Assembly: GCA_001596155.1 (NCBI GenBank) | Contig: CP014771.1 | Coordinates: 2,046,001 to 2,110,000, forward strand | Direction of reading: 5' to 3' | Origin: Hymenobacter psoromatis | GTDB lineage: Bacteria > Bacteroidota > Bacteroidia > Cytophagales > Hymenobacteraceae | DNA: 64,000 nt | Part shown: piece by piece, positions 8,634 through 17,759 of the stretch | Numbering within the stretch: position 1 is the stretch's first letter | How the letters are laid out: each line of letters starts with the position of its first letter | Translations under genes and position numbers: made by a program | Notes under the pieces: generated by a model | Told to the model about the DNA's origin: nothing | The model's input: only the letters and a program-made list of their open reading frames with translations | Databases searched by the model: none

Positions 8634-8820
8634 TCTAATGGGTAGTGGGTAGTGGGTACTAAAGAACGTCATTCCGAGCTTGCCGAGGAATCTCGCTCGC
8701 ATTGTGGAACAAAGCCCGAACGACTACGAGCGAGATTCCTCGGCAAGCTCGGAATGACGTTCTTTATTCCCCACTACCTACTACCCATTATCCATTACCT
8801 ACTACCCATTCCCCATTACC
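8634..8820. repeat. Composite repeat: family 1 palindrome inside a short-word palindrome
   Basis: The inner family 1 palindrome (8660-8765; ATTCC/GGAAT stems at 8671-8675 and 8687-8691) is flanked by GGGTAGTGGGTAGT words on the left (8638-8658) and the complementary CCACTACC/CTACCCATT words on the right (8769-8820). Confidence 0.8.
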
Positions 8821-8876
8821 CAAACCGGCCGACGTAATTTTGGGCGACTTGCCTTCTTTATGGTGATTTTTAGTTG

Positions 8877-10832
8877 ATGAAATACTACTTATCCTTCTTG
8901 TTGCTTGGGCTGGCTGGCCCGCTCGCGGCGCAAACTACGCCTACCCCCCCCCCCGAGCCCAATTCGGCCAACTGGTATATTTTCAACAAGCCGCTGGCGG
9001 AAGATGCCAAAGCGCAGCAGCCCGAGCCCAGCGACGCGAAAGCGCTGCGCGCGTATGGCCGCCGGGCCTTGCGCACGCCGCGCACGCCCTACCAGGGCAA
9101 TTTATACGTGCCGCTCGACCCGAATACCTACCGCCTGCTGGACCGCTACGCCATTAAGTACGGCCCCGATTCGTTGCACGACCCGCACACCAGCGTGCGG
9201 CCCTACACCCGCGCGGCGGCGGCGCACCTGGGCGAGCGCATGCTGGGCGAGGAAGCGCCGGATTCGTTTGACCCGGACAAGGCCACGCCCGGCTTATCGC
9301 GGGCTGATTTATTTAATGCCCAATATCTGCTCAAGGATAACTGGATGTATGCCGCGCAGGGCGACAGCCTCAACCAGAGCAAGCAGCCGTTTCTGACGTA
9401 TTTCTACCGCGACCAGACCGACCTGTACAGCGTGCAGACCACCGATTTTTCCTTTCGCCTGAACCCCGTGCTGCTGTTGCAAGCCGGCGCGGACCGCGGC
9501 GACAACAGCATTGGCGGGCTGCGCTACGTGAACACGCGCGGCGCCGCTTTCGAGGGCATTATTGACCAGCGGCTGGGCTTCTACGGTTTTTTTGCTGACA
9601 ACCAGGAGGCGGTGCCGGGCTGGGTGCAGGCGCAAATCCGGCGCGATAACATCGTGCCCCACGAGGGCTATTGGAAGGATTTTAAGACGGTAGGGGGCAG
9701 CGCCTACGACTTTTTTACGGCGCGGGGCGGCATCACCTACGCGGCGACCAAGCACATTAACGTGCAGCTTGCGCACGACCGCAATTTTATCGGCAACGGC
9801 TACCGCTCACTGATTCTAAGCGATTATAGCGCGCCGTATTTCTTTCTGAAGCTGAACACGCGGGTCTGGAAATTCAATTACCAGAATATTTTTGCCGAGC
9901 TTACGGCCCGCCGCAGCATCAGCGGGGCCGACTCGCTATACCCCAAAAAATACCTGGCCCTGCACCACCTCAGCCTCGACGTGACCGATAATTTCAACAT
10001 CGGCATGTTTGAGTCGGAAGTATCGGGTGGGCCGGGGCGCGGGCTGGAACTCCAGTACCTGAACCCGGTTATTTTCTACCGCGCCATTGAGCAGCAGGTG
10101 GGCTCGACGGACAACGCGCTGCTGGGCCTCGACTTTAAGTGGAACATCAAGCACCGCGCTCAGCTCTACGGCCAGCTGGTGCTCGACGAGTTTAAGCTGA
10201 GTGAAATCAGGGCCGGCAACGGCTGGTGGAGCAACAAGCAGGCCATCCAGCTCGGCGGCAAGCTGATTGATTTGGGCGGCATCCGCAACCTGGATTTGCA
10301 AGTCGAATTCAATTATATTCGTCCCTACACCTATCAGCACGAGACCCTGTACACGGCCTACGAAAACTACCAGCAGCCGCTGGCTCACCCGATGGGCGCC
10401 AACCTGGCGGAGATACTCGGCGTGCTCAGCTACCAGCCCCTACCCCGCCTCAACCTGGTGGCGAAGGTTTTCTACTCCAAGCAGGGCCTGGACTATACGT
10501 ATAGCCAGGTTGGCCAGCCCGTTCCCAATAGCAATTACGGCTCCAACCCCTTGCAGCCCTACAACAACCGCCCGCTGCTGCCCAATGGCCAGCTCCAGGA
10601 TTACGGCTACCGGGTGGGCGGCGGCAACACCAGCCACCTCTTCCACGGCGACCTCACGGCCACGTACCAGCCGCGCCTCAACCTCTTTATCGATGCTACG
10701 CTCATCGTGCGCCATCAGTCGATTAATCAAGTGTTGACTTACCCGAACGGCGGGATGATTGGCAACGGCACGGAAGTGTACCCGTCGGTGGCGCTGCGCT
10801 GGAACATCGCCCAGCGCCTGAACGAATTTTAA
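8877..10832 (+). CDS. Outer-membrane beta-barrel protein, Wzi/RemB-like
   Basis: 651 residues from the ATG at 8877 (a TTG sits just before it). A signal peptide is clear (MKYYLSFLLLGLAGPLAAQ). The body shows alternating aromatic and polar strands typical of a large barrel. Segments such as QLAHDRNFIGNGYRSLILSDYSAPYFFLKLNT, LHHLSLDVT, and the pattern of conserved Gly-Tyr-Arg turns resemble the capsule-assembly Wzi family and the gliding-associated RemB proteins of Bacteroidetes. The final residues end in a charged aromatic (NEF), consistent with a BAM signal. Function in surface polysaccharide display or adhesion is inferred. No capsule genes lie nearby. Confidence 0.6.
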   Translation: MKYYLSFLLLGLAGPLAAQTTPTPPPEPNSANWYIFNKPLAEDAKAQQPEPSDAKALRAYGRRALRTPRTPYQGNLYVPLDPNTYRLLDRYAIKYGPDSLHDPHTSVRPYTRAAAAHLGERMLGEEAPDSFDPDKATPGLSRADLFNAQYLLKDNWMYAAQGDSLNQSKQPFLTYFYRDQTDLYSVQTTDFSFRLNPVLLLQAGADRGDNSIGGLRYVNTRGAAFEGIIDQRLGFYGFFADNQEAVPGWVQAQIRRDNIVPHEGYWKDFKTVGGSAYDFFTARGGITYAATKHINVQLAHDRNFIGNGYRSLILSDYSAPYFFLKLNTRVWKFNYQNIFAELTARRSISGADSLYPKKYLALHHLSLDVTDNFNIGMFESEVSGGPGRGLELQYLNPVIFYRAIEQQVGSTDNALLGLDFKWNIKHRAQLYGQLVLDEFKLSEIRAGNGWWSNKQAIQLGGKLIDLGGIRNLDLQVEFNYIRPYTYQHETLYTAYENYQQPLAHPMGANLAEILGVLSYQPLPRLNLVAKVFYSKQGLDYTYSQVGQPVPNSNYGSNPLQPYNNRPLLPNGQLQDYGYRVGGGNTSHLFHGDLTATYQPRLNLFIDATLIVRHQSINQVLTYPNGGMIGNGTEVYPSVALRWNIAQRLNEF

Positions 10833-11337
10833 TCGCGGATTGACGCGGATTTCGCAGATTCGGACGGCGCGGGCTAGGGGTTTTTCTTTTTTCTTTTCGG
10901 CTGATGAGTACTACTACCTTTTTATATCGGCCGGTTAATCAGGCGGAGCTAGACCTGATTGCGGCCAGCGGCTGGCGGGCGTTTCCGCCCCGGCTGCCCG
11001 AGCAGCCTGTCTTCTATCCCGTGCTGAACGAGGACTACGCGGCGCAAATCAGCCGCGACTGGAACGTACCTTACTACGGCGTGGGCCACGTGGTGCGCTT
11101 CGCGGTTGACACGGACTACCTGGCGCAGTTCGCTGTGCAAAACGTGGGCGACGCGCAGCACAATGAGCTAGGAGTGCCCGCCGGGCAGCTCGCCGAATTC
11201 AACGAGCACATCCAAGGCCAAATTGACGTAACGGCTACCTTCCACCGTTGAGCAAGCTCGCCTCTCCCCCCTTCGCCAGCACCGCCCGCTGACGCTCGAA
11301 TCTGCGAAATCCGCGCCATCCGTTAAATCTGCGATTT
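10830..11337. repeat. Family 3 inverted arms bracketing a small gene
   Basis: The left arm, about 10830-10862 (ATCGCGGATT...TTTCGCAGATTCG), and the right arm, 11293-11337 (CGAATCTGCGAAATCCGCG then CCGTTAAATCTGCGATTT), are inverted with respect to each other. They bracket the 10904-11251 gene. The right arm runs into the TTG start of the ABC transporter. Confidence 0.7.
10904..11251 (+). CDS. Conserved small protein (annotated in relatives as ADP-ribosylation/crystallin J1-type)
   Basis: 115 residues. The N-terminal YRPVNQAELDLIAASGWRAFPPRLPEQPVFYPVLNEDYA and the C-terminal VRFAVDTDYLAQFAVQNVG...HNELGVPAGQLAEFN are a recognisable conserved pattern found in many bacteria. It is often labelled ADP-ribosylation/crystallin J1 although no ADP-ribosyl hydrolase domain is evident. 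No catalytic residues can be assigned. It is a soluble protein with no signal peptide. It is bracketed by inverted family 3 repeat arms, so it may have moved as a small cassette, or the repeats may simply occupy both spacers. Confidence 0.6.
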   Translation: MSTTTFLYRPVNQAELDLIAASGWRAFPPRLPEQPVFYPVLNEDYAAQISRDWNVPYYGVGHVVRFAVDTDYLAQFAVQNVGDAQHNELGVPAGQLAEFNEHIQGQIDVTATFHR

Positions 11338-13228
11338 GAAGACTTACCTGCGCCTGCTGAGCTTTGCCCGCCCCTACGGTAATTTCCTGCCGCGGTATAT
11401 CCTATACACTACGCTGGGAATATTCTTTGGCATTGCCAATTTCACGCTGCTCATCCCACTACTCAGCGTGTTATTCGACACGAAGAATATAGTAGCGACG
11501 GCGGTCCCGCCTACCCTGCCTCATTTTGCAGCTTCCTCGGCTTACTTACTCGAACTAGGGCATTTTCTACAAAAAGCCTTCTCCATTAGCTACGTCAAAG
11601 ACCTTTTTAACTACCACCTTGCGCGGGTAGTGGCCACGAACGGTCGGCAGGGTGCCCTGGCCTACGTATGCGCTATCATTATCGTATCCGTCTTTTTTAG
11701 CAACGTATTTCGCTACCTGGGTGGCCGGTTGCTGGCCGGCGTGCGGGCGCGGGTGGTGCGCAACGTGCGCGGCACGCTCTTCGGCCGCATCACCGAGCTG
11801 GAGCTGGGCTACTTTTCGAACGAGCGCAAGGGCGACCTCATCTCGCGCCTCACCAACGACGTGCAGGAAGTCGAAATATCGGTGGTCAACACGCTCACGG
11901 CAGTCTTCAAAGAGCCCCTCAACATTGTCGGCATCTTCCTAATACTGCTTTCCATGTCGGTGCGGCTCACGCTGTTTTCGCTGGTGCTGCTGCCCATTTC
12001 GGGCGGCATCATCGCTAGCGTGTCGAAGCGGCTGCGGCGGCACGCCACCATCAGCCAGACCACGCTGGGGGCCATGCTTTCGGTGATTGAGGAAACGCTG
12101 GGCGGGATGCGGGTCATTAAGGGGTTTAATGCGCGCCGCTACGTGCTGGATAAGTTCGACTTTCAAAATGACCTCTACGCCCGCACCACCCGCGACATCG
12201 ACAACACCCGCGACCTGGCCTCGCCGTTCTCTGAGTTTGCGGGCGTCACGGTGGTGGCGGGGCTGCTTTACTACGGCGGCTCGCTGGTGCTGAGCGGCCA
12301 GGCAGGGTTGTCGGCCGAGGCATTTATAGGGTACATCCTCCTGTTTTCGCAAATCCTGACGCCCGCCAAAAATCTCTCGGGGGCGTTTGGCGGCATCCAG
12401 CGCGGGCTGGTGGCCGGGGCGCGGGTGCTGGCCGTTATCGACACCGAGCCCAACGTGCGCGACCGGCCGGGGGCGATGGCCCTACCCCCCTTCCAGGAGC
12501 AGGTGGAGCTACGCAATGTGAGTTTTCACTACGGCGACGTGCCGGTGCTCTACGACCTGAACCTGACCGTGAAAAAGGGCCAGACCATCGCGCTAGTCGG
12601 CCCCAGCGGCGGCGGCAAAAGCACGCTCGCCGACCTGCTGCCCCGCTTCTACGACCCCAGCGCCGGCCAGGTGCTCATCGACGGCCATGACGTGCGCGAC
12701 TGCACGCTTCACTCAGTGCGGGCGCAGATGGGCATCGTAACGCAGGAAAGTATCCTATTTAATGACACGATTTATAACAATATTAAATTCAACACCGAAG
12801 CCACGGAGGAACAAGTGATTGAAGCCGCTAAAACGGCCAACGCGCACGACTTCATCATGGCCTCGTCCGAGGGCTACCAGACCAGCATCGGCGACCGGGG
12901 CGGACGGCTGAGCGGCGGGCAGCGCCAGCGCCTGAGCATCGCGCGGGCCGTGTTGCGCAACCCGCCGATTCTGATTCTGGACGAAGCTACCTCGGCGCTC
13001 GACACCGAGAGCGAAAAGCTGGTGCAGGAAGCCCTCACGCGCCTCATGGCCGCGCGCACGTCGCTCGTTATTGCCCATCGCCTCAGCACGGTGCGCCACG
13101 CCGATGAGATTATCGTGCTTCAGCACGGCCGCATTGTGGAGCGCGGCACCCACGACGAGCTTTCGCGGCGCCCCGGCGGCCTCTACCAGCGCCTGAGCCA
13201 GCTGCAAACCAACGCGGCGCTGGTCTGA
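11336..13228 (+). CDS. ABC exporter, MsbA-like (fused membrane and ATPase domains)
   Basis: 630 residues. The frame starts at a TTG at 11336 inside a family 3 repeat arm; there is no earlier ATG, and the first residues KTYLRLLSFARPYG match the usual start of the family. The transmembrane domain (about residues 1-340) has six helices. The nucleotide-binding domain has Walker A GPSGGGKST, the signature LSGGQRQRLSIARA, Walker B ILILDEATSALD, and the switch His in IAHRLSTV. Homodimers of this type flip lipid A-core or other amphiphiles across the inner membrane. The loop between TM1 and TM2 is longer than in E. coli MsbA. The gmhA gene downstream fits a lipopolysaccharide link, but this is inference. 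Confidence 0.88.
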   Translation: MKTYLRLLSFARPYGNFLPRYILYTTLGIFFGIANFTLLIPLLSVLFDTKNIVATAVPPTLPHFAASSAYLLELGHFLQKAFSISYVKDLFNYHLARVVATNGRQGALAYVCAIIIVSVFFSNVFRYLGGRLLAGVRARVVRNVRGTLFGRITELELGYFSNERKGDLISRLTNDVQEVEISVVNTLTAVFKEPLNIVGIFLILLSMSVRLTLFSLVLLPISGGIIASVSKRLRRHATISQTTLGAMLSVIEETLGGMRVIKGFNARRYVLDKFDFQNDLYARTTRDIDNTRDLASPFSEFAGVTVVAGLLYYGGSLVLSGQAGLSAEAFIGYILLFSQILTPAKNLSGAFGGIQRGLVAGARVLAVIDTEPNVRDRPGAMALPPFQEQVELRNVSFHYGDVPVLYDLNLTVKKGQTIALVGPSGGGKSTLADLLPRFYDPSAGQVLIDGHDVRDCTLHSVRAQMGIVTQESILFNDTIYNNIKFNTEATEEQVIEAAKTANAHDFIMASSEGYQTSIGDRGGRLSGGQRQRLSIARAVLRNPPILILDEATSALDTESEKLVQEALTRLMAARTSLVIAHRLSTVRHADEIIVLQHGRIVERGTHDELSRRPGGLYQRLSQLQTNAALV

Positions 13229-13294
13229 ACGTAAGCGGAAGTAGCGAGCCCGACGGTTCACCTTATTTTTAGCCCTACCCCTCTTTTATTTGCC

Positions 13295-13714
13295 ATGTCT
13301 TTTATCAAACGCGCCGTTACGGTGCTGGCCCTCATCTACTTGCTGCTGGCCCTGCTGATTCTGTTTTTTCCGTTCGTGCGCTCGTCCACGGTGGGTATTT
13401 TCAGCGTGTATAGCCTGCCGATGGAAGTGAACCTGCTGCTGGGTTTCATGTGGATGAGCGTGGCGGTGGTGGGCTTGCTGCTGATTTTTGAAAATATCGA
13501 CAGCGGCCTGTTGCGCCGCACCGTGGGCAAGCAGGAGCAGAAAATCAACGAGTTGAAGGCCCAGCTTTTTGATGCCAAAAAGCCGCTGGGCGCGCCGGCC
13601 TACCCCACCCCGGCCGCGCCAACGTCGCCGGGCGTGGCCTACCCCACCGCCGACCAGGCCCGCCGGGCCGGGCCGCCGCCCAACTTCCCTACCCCCCCAC
13701 CCACCATCTATTAG
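13295..13714 (+). CDS. Two-helix membrane protein with Pro-rich tail, unknown
   Basis: 139 residues. Two hydrophobic helices (about 8-30 and 45-65) are followed by a short amphipathic or coiled segment ([17 protein letters not shown]) and a low-complexity Pro/Ala tail ([16 protein letters not shown]...PTPPPTIY), which would face the cytoplasm. The layout resembles small LapA-like membrane proteins, but no motif supports a function. It ends 11 bases before the gmhA start and follows the ABC exporter by 66 bp, so the three probably form one transcript. Confidence 0.6.
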   Translation: MSFIKRAVTVLALIYLLLALLILFFPFVRSSTVGIFSVYSLPMEVNLLLGFMWMSVAVVGLLLIFENIDSGLLRRTVGKQEQKINELKAQLFDAKKPLGAPAYPTPAAPTSPGVAYPTADQARRAGPPPNFPTPPPTIY

Positions 13715-13724
13715 CCGACCCCGC

Positions 13725-14306
13725 TTGCACCTCCCCGACCTCATCCGCGCCGAGTTGACCGAAGCTCGCGCCGTGCTCGATTCCTTTCTGGCTGATGAAG
13801 CCAACCTCCAGCGCATTGCCGACGCGGCCCAGCTTTTCGCCACCAGCCTCAACAATGGCGGCAAGGCCCTGACCTGCGGCAACGGCGGCAGCCTCTGCGA
13901 CGCCCAGCATTTTGCCGAGGAACTGAGCGGCCGCTACCGCCAAAACCGCCGCGCCCTGGCCGCCATCGCCCTCACCGAAGCTTCGCACATGACCTGCGTG
14001 GCCAATGATTTTGGCTTTGAGTTTGTGTTCAGCCGCTTCGTGGAGGCGCTGGGCCGGCCCGGCGACGTGCTGCTGGCCATCAGCACCAGCGGTAATTCGC
14101 CCAACATCCTGCGCGCCGCCGAGGCTGCTAAAGAATTAGGGATGAAGGTAGTAAGCCTCACCGGCAAAGACGGCGGCCAGCTCGCCGCCCTCAGCGACGT
14201 CGAAATCCGGGTGCCGCACTTTGGCTTCGCCGACCGCATTCAGGAGGTGCATATCAAGGCCATTCATATTATGATATTGCTGATTGAGCAGCTGGTAGCC
14301 GCTTGA
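13725..14306 (+). CDS. gmhA: Phosphoheptose isomerase (sedoheptulose 7-phosphate isomerase)
   Basis: 193 residues if translated from the TTG at 13725, which matches the usual GmhA length of about 192; an upstream ATG at 13569 would overlap the preceding gene by almost 150 bases in another frame. The SIS-domain motifs are nearly identical in spirit to E. coli Gmh[44 protein letters not shown] and [16 protein letters not shown], the last with the zinc/catalytic His and Glu. It converts sedoheptulose 7-phosphate to D-glycero-manno-heptose 7-phosphate, the first step towards LPS-core heptose. The other heptose genes are not in this window. Confidence 0.9.
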   Translation: MHLPDLIRAELTEARAVLDSFLADEANLQRIADAAQLFATSLNNGGKALTCGNGGSLCDAQHFAEELSGRYRQNRRALAAIALTEASHMTCVANDFGFEFVFSRFVEALGRPGDVLLAISTSGNSPNILRAAEAAKELGMKVVSLTGKDGGQLAALSDVEIRVPHFGFADRIQEVHIKAIHIMILLIEQLVAA

Positions 14307-14308
14307 TA

Positions 14309-14453
14309 CAGAACGAAAAAGAACGTCATGCTCGTCTGGCGTCCGCTTGTCGAAGCATCTCTACCACGCCGTTAAAGTTAGTAATTCTAACGGCGTGGTA
14401 GAGATGCTTCGACAAGCGGACGCCAGATGAGCATGACGTTCTTTTTCGTTCTG
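14309..14453. repeat. Family 1 palindrome, longest copy
   Basis: Two arms of about 70 bases (14309-14379 and 14384-14453) with only a few mismatches. The inner stem here is ATGCT/AGCAT. It lies between gmhA and the ComM gene and could also act as a transcription barrier. Confidence 0.85.
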
Positions 14454-14507
14454 TCTGATGTTCCTTTGCAAGAACAATTCTTATACTGAAGAGATTATAC
14501 TGACCTA

Positions 14508-16046
14508 ATGCTAACCAAAACTTACGGCTCGGCCGTGCAGGGCGTCAATGCCTATACCATTACTATTGAAGTAGTTGTCACGGCCGGTACGCTATTCTAT
14601 GTGGTAGGCTTGGCCGATAGTGCGATTAAAGAGAGCCAGCAGCGCATTGAGTCGGCGCTGAAACTGCGCGGCTACCGGATGCCGCGCACCAAGGTGGTCG
14701 TGAATATGGCACCGGCCGATATTCGCAAGGAGGGCGCGGCCTACGATTTGCCCATCGCGCTGGGCATTTTGCATGCCTCGCAGCAGCTGACTACCGACAA
14801 CCTGGGCGACTATATTATTATGGGCGAGCTGTCGCTCGATGGTGCGCTGCGGCCCATCAAGGGCGTGCTGCCGATTGCCATTCAGGCGCGCAAGGAGGGG
14901 TTTAAGGGCATCATTTTGCCCAAGGAAAACGCGCAGGAAGCGGCCATCGTGAATAACCTGGACGTGATTCCGGTGGAGACGATGCAGCAGGCCATCGATT
15001 TTTTTGAGGGTAGGGAAACCATTGAGCCCATGCGCATTGACACGCGCGACATTTTCCAGCACACTGCCAACCAGTATGCCGCCGACTTTGCCGACGTGCA
15101 GGGCCAGGAAAACATCAAGCGGGCGCTGGAAATAGCGGCGGCCGGCGGCCACAACGTGATTATGATTGGCCCGCCCGGCGCGGGTAAAACCATGCTGGCC
15201 AAGCGCTTGCCTACCATCCTACCCCCCCTCAATATGCAGGAGGCGCTCGAAACCACCAAGATTCACTCGGTGGCTGGCAAGCTGGGCACGGGCCAGGGCT
15301 TGCTGAACCAACGGCCCTTCCGCGCCCCGCACCACACGATTTCGGACGTGGCGCTGGTGGGCGGGGGTAGCAACCCGCAGCCAGGCGAAATCTCGCTTTC
15401 GCACAACGGCGTGCTGTTTCTGGACGAGCTGCCGGAGTTCAAGCGCACGGTGCTGGAGGTGATGCGCCAGCCGCTGGAAGAGCGCCGCGTAACGATTTCG
15501 CGGGCCAAAGTGAGCATTGATTTTCCGGCCAATTTCATGCTCATCGCCAGCATGAATCCTTGTCCCTGTGGGTATTACAATCATCCTGACAAAGAATGCG
15601 TGTGCGGGCCGGGGGTGGTGCAAAAGTATCTGAACAAAGTGTCGGGGCCGCTGCTCGACCGCATCGACCTGCACGTGGAGGTGACGCCCGTCACCTTCGA
15701 CCAAATGACGGAAACCCGCAAATCTGAAACCAGCCACGACATTCAACTGCGCGTGGAGAAAGCCCGCGAAATCCAGACCCAGCGCTTCGCCGACCACCCC
15801 GATACGCACTCCAACGCCATGATGCCCTCGCAGATGGTGAAGGACATTTGCGAGATAAGCCAGGCCGGCCGCACCTTGCTCAAAACGGCGATGGAGCGCC
15901 TCGGCCTCAGCGCCCGCGCCTACGACCGCATCCTGAAAGTGGCCCGCACCATCGCCGACCTGGCGGGCACCGACGAAATCCAGATTCAGCATCTGGCCGA
16001 GGCCATTCAGTACCGGAGTTTGGATAGGGAAGGCTGGGCGGGGTGA
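14508..16046 (+). CDS. ComM/YifB-family Mg-chelatase-like AAA+ ATPase
   Basis: 512 residues, a usual length. The N-terminal Lon-like substrate domain (about 1-170) includes the LKLRGYRMPRTKVVVNMAPADIRKEG segment typical of the family. The AAA+ core has Walker A GPPGAGKT (about residue 222), Walker B VLFLDELPEF, and a Cys cluster (NPCPCGYYNHPDKECVC) that matches the zinc-finger insertion. The end, ISQAGRTLLKTAMERLGLSARAYDRILKVARTIADL, is a family signature. ComM in other bacteria is a hexameric branch-migration helicase that aids integration of foreign DNA during natural transformation. Whether this organism is competent is unknown. Confidence 0.9.
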   Translation: MLTKTYGSAVQGVNAYTITIEVVVTAGTLFYVVGLADSAIKESQQRIESALKLRGYRMPRTKVVVNMAPADIRKEGAAYDLPIALGILHASQQLTTDNLGDYIIMGELSLDGALRPIKGVLPIAIQARKEGFKGIILPKENAQEAAIVNNLDVIPVETMQQAIDFFEGRETIEPMRIDTRDIFQHTANQYAADFADVQGQENIKRALEIAAAGGHNVIMIGPPGAGKTMLAKRLPTILPPLNMQEALETTKIHSVAGKLGTGQGLLNQRPFRAPHHTISDVALVGGGSNPQPGEISLSHNGVLFLDELPEFKRTVLEVMRQPLEERRVTISRAKVSIDFPANFMLIASMNPCPCGYYNHPDKECVCGPGVVQKYLNKVSGPLLDRIDLHVEVTPVTFDQMTETRKSETSHDIQLRVEKAREIQTQRFADHPDTHSNAMMPSQMVKDICEISQAGRTLLKTAMERLGLSARAYDRILKVARTIADLAGTDEIQIQHLAEAIQYRSLDREGWAG

Positions 16047-16065
16047 TTTTGCCGTACTTTGTGGT

Positions 16066-16377
16066 ATGCCTCAGCTCCCCCACTCGCTCGATTACATCCG
16101 CCAGGTGCTGGCCGATTATTTTGCCGATAAGCCGGTACGGCGGGTGCAGATTTTTGGCTCGTACGCGCGGGGCGAGGCCACGGCCGAGTCCGATTTGGAC
16201 TTGCTTATTGAATTAGAGCATCCGGTTGGCTGGGAATACTTTAGCTATGCCGACGATTTACAGGTAAGGCTGGGGCTAAAAGTTGACCTGGGCAGTAGTG
16301 TTTCAGATTATATTTTTCGCTATATCAGCAAAGACCTCCAAACGCTTTATGAACGCCAAGAAAGACAGGCCGCGTGA
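16066..16377 (+). CDS. mntA: MntA-type nucleotidyltransferase antitoxin
   Basis: 103 residues. The minimal nucleotidyltransferase motif GSYARGEATAESDLDLLIEL holds the GSxxRG and DxD catalytic elements near residues 33-50. In type VII HEPN-MNT systems this protein transfers AMP groups to a Tyr of the partner HEPN toxin and so silences it. The gene overlaps the start of the HEPN gene by 29 bases on the same strand, the usual layout. It starts 20 bases after the ComM stop. The functional pairing is inferred from context and motifs. Confidence 0.85.
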   Translation: MPQLPHSLDYIRQVLADYFADKPVRRVQIFGSYARGEATAESDLDLLIELEHPVGWEYFSYADDLQVRLGLKVDLGSSVSDYIFRYISKDLQTLYERQERQAA

Positions 16378-16732
16378 CCCCGACCGCGCCCGCCACATGG
16401 TGGTTGCGGCCAAGCTTATCATCTCGTTTACGCAGGGACGCACTTTTCAGGATTTTCTGTCTGATTTGCTGTTTCAATCGGCGGTGGAGCGGCAGTTTGA
16501 GATTTTAGGAGAAGCTAGTTCGCACATCTCGACGGCTACTCAAAAAATGTGGCCTTCAATCGAATGGGTGCAGATTAAGAATTTTCGCAATCTACTGGCC
16601 CACGAGTACTTCCGTACTGATTACGCACAAGTTTGGAATATTGCCATCAATATGCTGCCCGCCTTATTGCCGACGTTAGAGGACCTATTCATTGACCTCG
16701 ACCAGCAATTTGGCCCCGATGCCAGTGTATAA
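16349..16732 (+). CDS. hepT: HepT-type HEPN ribonuclease toxin
   Basis: 127 residues from the ATG at 16349. The HEPN motif is RNLLAHEY, fitting RX4HXY: the Arg and His form the RNase site and the Tyr is the residue AMPylated by MntA in characterised pairs. The helical remainder (FLSDLLFQSAVERQFEILGEASSHIS) is typical of DUF86. Characterised HepT toxins cleave tRNA or mRNA. The gene overlaps mntA upstream by 29 bases and pyrD downstream by 14 bases, so toxin, antitoxin and pyrD appear translationally linked. Confidence 0.85.
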   Translation: MNAKKDRPRDPDRARHMVVAAKLIISFTQGRTFQDFLSDLLFQSAVERQFEILGEASSHISTATQKMWPSIEWVQIKNFRNLLAHEYFRTDYAQVWNIAINMLPALLPTLEDLFIDLDQQFGPDASV

Positions 16733-17759
16733 ATCCGTCGTTAAACCGCTGCTTTTCAAACTCGACGCTGAGCGGGCGCACCACTTCGTATTCAATAATC
16801 TAAGGCGGGCGGCGCGGCTGCCGGGTACCGGCGCGCTGTTGCGCGGCCTCTACGACTACCGGCACCCTAGCTTGGTGCGGGAGGTTTTCGGGCTGAAATT
16901 TCCGAACCCGGTGGGGCTGGCGGCGGGCTTTGACAAGAACGCGGTGCTGACCGATGAGCTGGCCACGCTGGGCTTTGGCTTCGTGGAAATTGGGACGGTG
17001 ACGCCCCGGCCGCAGCCCGGCAACCCTACCCCCCGATTATTTCGCTTGCCGCAGGACGCGGCGCTGATTAACCGCATGGGCTTCAACAACGACGGGGCGG
17101 CGGCCGTGGCGGCGCGGCTGGCGCGGCGGCAAAACCAGCAGCTCATCATCGGCGGCAACATCGGCAAGAACAAGGACACGCCCAACGAGCGGGCGGCCGA
17201 CGACTACGTGGCGGCCTTCGAGGCGCTGGCCGAGGTGGTCGATTATTTCGTGGTGAACGTCAGCTCGCCCAACACACCGGGCCTACGCGAGTTGCAGGAT
17301 AAAAAGCCGCTCATCCGCCTCTTGCAACAGGTGCAGGCAGTGAATTTGGCGCGCCCTACCCCCCGCCCGCTGCTGCTCAAAATCGCGCCCGACCTCACCA
17401 ACGCGCAGCTCGACGACATCCTGGAAATAGCCCGCGAAACGCGGCTCAGCGGCCTGGTGGCCACGAACACGACCATCGGCCGCGCCGGGCTCACCACGCC
17501 TACCCCCACCGTGGCGGCCTATGGCGCGGGCGGCCTCAGCGGCCGGCCCCTGCGGGCGCGGGCCACCGAGGTCATCGCCTACCTGCACCAAAAAAGCCGG
17601 GGCGAACTGCCGATTATCGGGGCGGGCGGCATCCACTCGGCCCAGGATGCGCTGGAAAAGCTGGCCGCCGGTGCCACGCTGGTGCAGCTCTACACGGGCT
17701 TTATCTACGAAGGGCCGGGGCTGGTTGGGCGAATTAACCGGGTGCTGGCGCGGGGCTAG
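16719..17759 (+). CDS. pyrD: Dihydroorotate dehydrogenase, class 2 (quinone)
   Basis: 346 residues from the ATG at 16719, inside the end of hepT. The N-terminal helices ([20 protein letters not shown]) are the membrane-binding, quinone-tunnel extension of class 2 enzymes. FMN-site motifs follow: [46 protein letters not shown], and late [31 protein letters not shown]. It oxidises dihydroorotate to orotate in de novo UMP synthesis, passing electrons to the respiratory quinone. Its stop shares a CTAG with the stop of the convergent gene 17756-18469. Control through the preceding toxin-antitoxin genes is possible but untested. Confidence 0.93.
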   Translation: MPVYKSVVKPLLFKLDAERAHHFVFNNLRRAARLPGTGALLRGLYDYRHPSLVREVFGLKFPNPVGLAAGFDKNAVLTDELATLGFGFVEIGTVTPRPQPGNPTPRLFRLPQDAALINRMGFNNDGAAAVAARLARRQNQQLIIGGNIGKNKDTPNERAADDYVAAFEALAEVVDYFVVNVSSPNTPGLRELQDKKPLIRLLQQVQAVNLARPTPRPLLLKIAPDLTNAQLDDILEIARETRLSGLVATNTTIGRAGLTTPTPTVAAYGAGGLSGRPLRARATEVIAYLHQKSRGELPIIGAGGIHSAQDALEKLAAGATLVQLYTGFIYEGPGLVGRINRVLARG

